DNA of 64,000 nucleotides, taken from Paraburkholderia sp. Ac-20340. Its GTDB lineage: Bacteria; Pseudomonadota; Gammaproteobacteria; Burkholderiales; Burkholderiaceae. Where the stretch lies: NCBI RefSeq assembly GCF_017104965.1, contig NZ_JAAGPR010000002.1, positions 186,001 through 250,000 on the forward strand, in the 5' to 3' direction. The translations under genes were made by a program, and so were the position numbers. Under the pieces are notes generated by a model. The model saw nothing but the letters and a program-made list of their open reading frames with translations. It was not told the origin of the DNA and did no database searches. Of this stretch, positions 63,875-64,000 are shown in pieces. Numbering within the stretch: the stretch's first letter is position 1; every line of letters starts with the position of its first letter.

Positions 63875-64000
63875 ATGCCCGGCGACACTCCTCCCATCGT
63901 CCTTACCTTCGGCCTTTCCGATCCGACCGGCGGCAGCGGCCTGCAAGCCGACCTGCTCACGCTCGCGAGCATGGGCTGCCACGGCGTCAGCGTGCTCACG
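63875..64000 (+). CDS. thiD: Hydroxymethylpyrimidine/phosphomethylpyrimidine kinase, N-terminal part
   Basis: The first 42 codons are in the window. The N-terminus reads PPIVLTFGLSDPTGGSGLQA, matching the ThiD substrate-binding start, followed by DLLTLASMGCHGVSVLT; the right edge cuts the gene. The enzyme phosphorylates HMP and HMP-P for thiamine synthesis. Confidence 0.93.
   Translation, partial: MPGDTPPIVLTFGLSDPTGGSGLQADLLTLASMGCHGVSVLT

Overview
The window is high-G+C chromosomal DNA from a betaproteobacterium of the Burkholderia sensu lato type (Burkholderia, Paraburkholderia or Caballeronia). Evidence for this is the codon use, the block rubA / yqgE / ruvX / pyrB / dihydroorotase-like / plsC next to apaH and rmlBACD, and a wcbT-S-R-Q-P gene order like that of the Burkholderia pseudomallei capsule I locus. 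The taxonomic call rests on gene families and order recalled from memory, not on a database search.

Positions 1-16987 (minus strand) are a group-2/3-type capsule operon read right to left: short-chain dehydrogenase (wcbP-like), LTA-synthase/sulfatase-like membrane transferase (wcbQ-like), a 2542-residue fully reducing polyketide synthase without thioesterase (wcbR-like), an LpxC paralogue (wcbS position), an alpha-oxoamine synthase (wcbT-like), then the exporter genes kpsD/ctrA-type, kpsM, kpsT and kpsE, and a UDP-GlcNAc 2-epimerase cut by the left edge. Many genes overlap by 1-31 nt. The likely promoter region is an A+T-richer gap of about 1.1 kb (16988-18176) with several inverted repeats.

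Positions 18177-21105 (plus strand) hold a GT4 glycosyltransferase, galE (with a terminator) and cysC (APS kinase). Positions 21214-31433 are an accessory zone. It contains a GtrA/GtrB-like pair with a GT-C-like membrane protein, several GT4 enzymes, a histidine phosphatase, a lone plus-strand PAPS-type sulfotransferase of lower G+C, and about 1.2 kb of gene debris (a dehydrogenase fragment with an in-frame amber codon and a DUF4214-like remnant).

Positions 31629-55714 (minus strand) are the O-antigen locus. The rmlBACD operon makes dTDP-L-rhamnose and ends at a terminator near 52054-52080. After an 826-nt gap comes a long operon: manC, wzm, wzt, a CapK-type adenylate-forming protein, a NodB-like deacetylase, wecB, three GT4 enzymes (one with two GT4 domains), gmd and rmd (GDP-D-rhamnose), a WbpZ-like GT4, a sugar epimerase, a WecA/WbpL-like initiating transferase and a WbpM/CapD-like dehydratase. 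Together they suit an ABC-transporter-exported polysaccharide started on undecaprenyl phosphate and built from D- and L-rhamnose plus N-acetylhexosamine derivatives. The nearby sulfotransferase and cysC suggest possible sulfation.

Positions 56065-64000 are housekeeping: apaH, plsC-like acyltransferase, a dihydroorotase homologue that has lost its metal-binding HxH motif, pyrB, ruvX, yqgE, an unidentified 510-residue protein, rubredoxin and the start of thiD. No tRNA, rRNA, CRISPR array or intact insertion sequence was seen.
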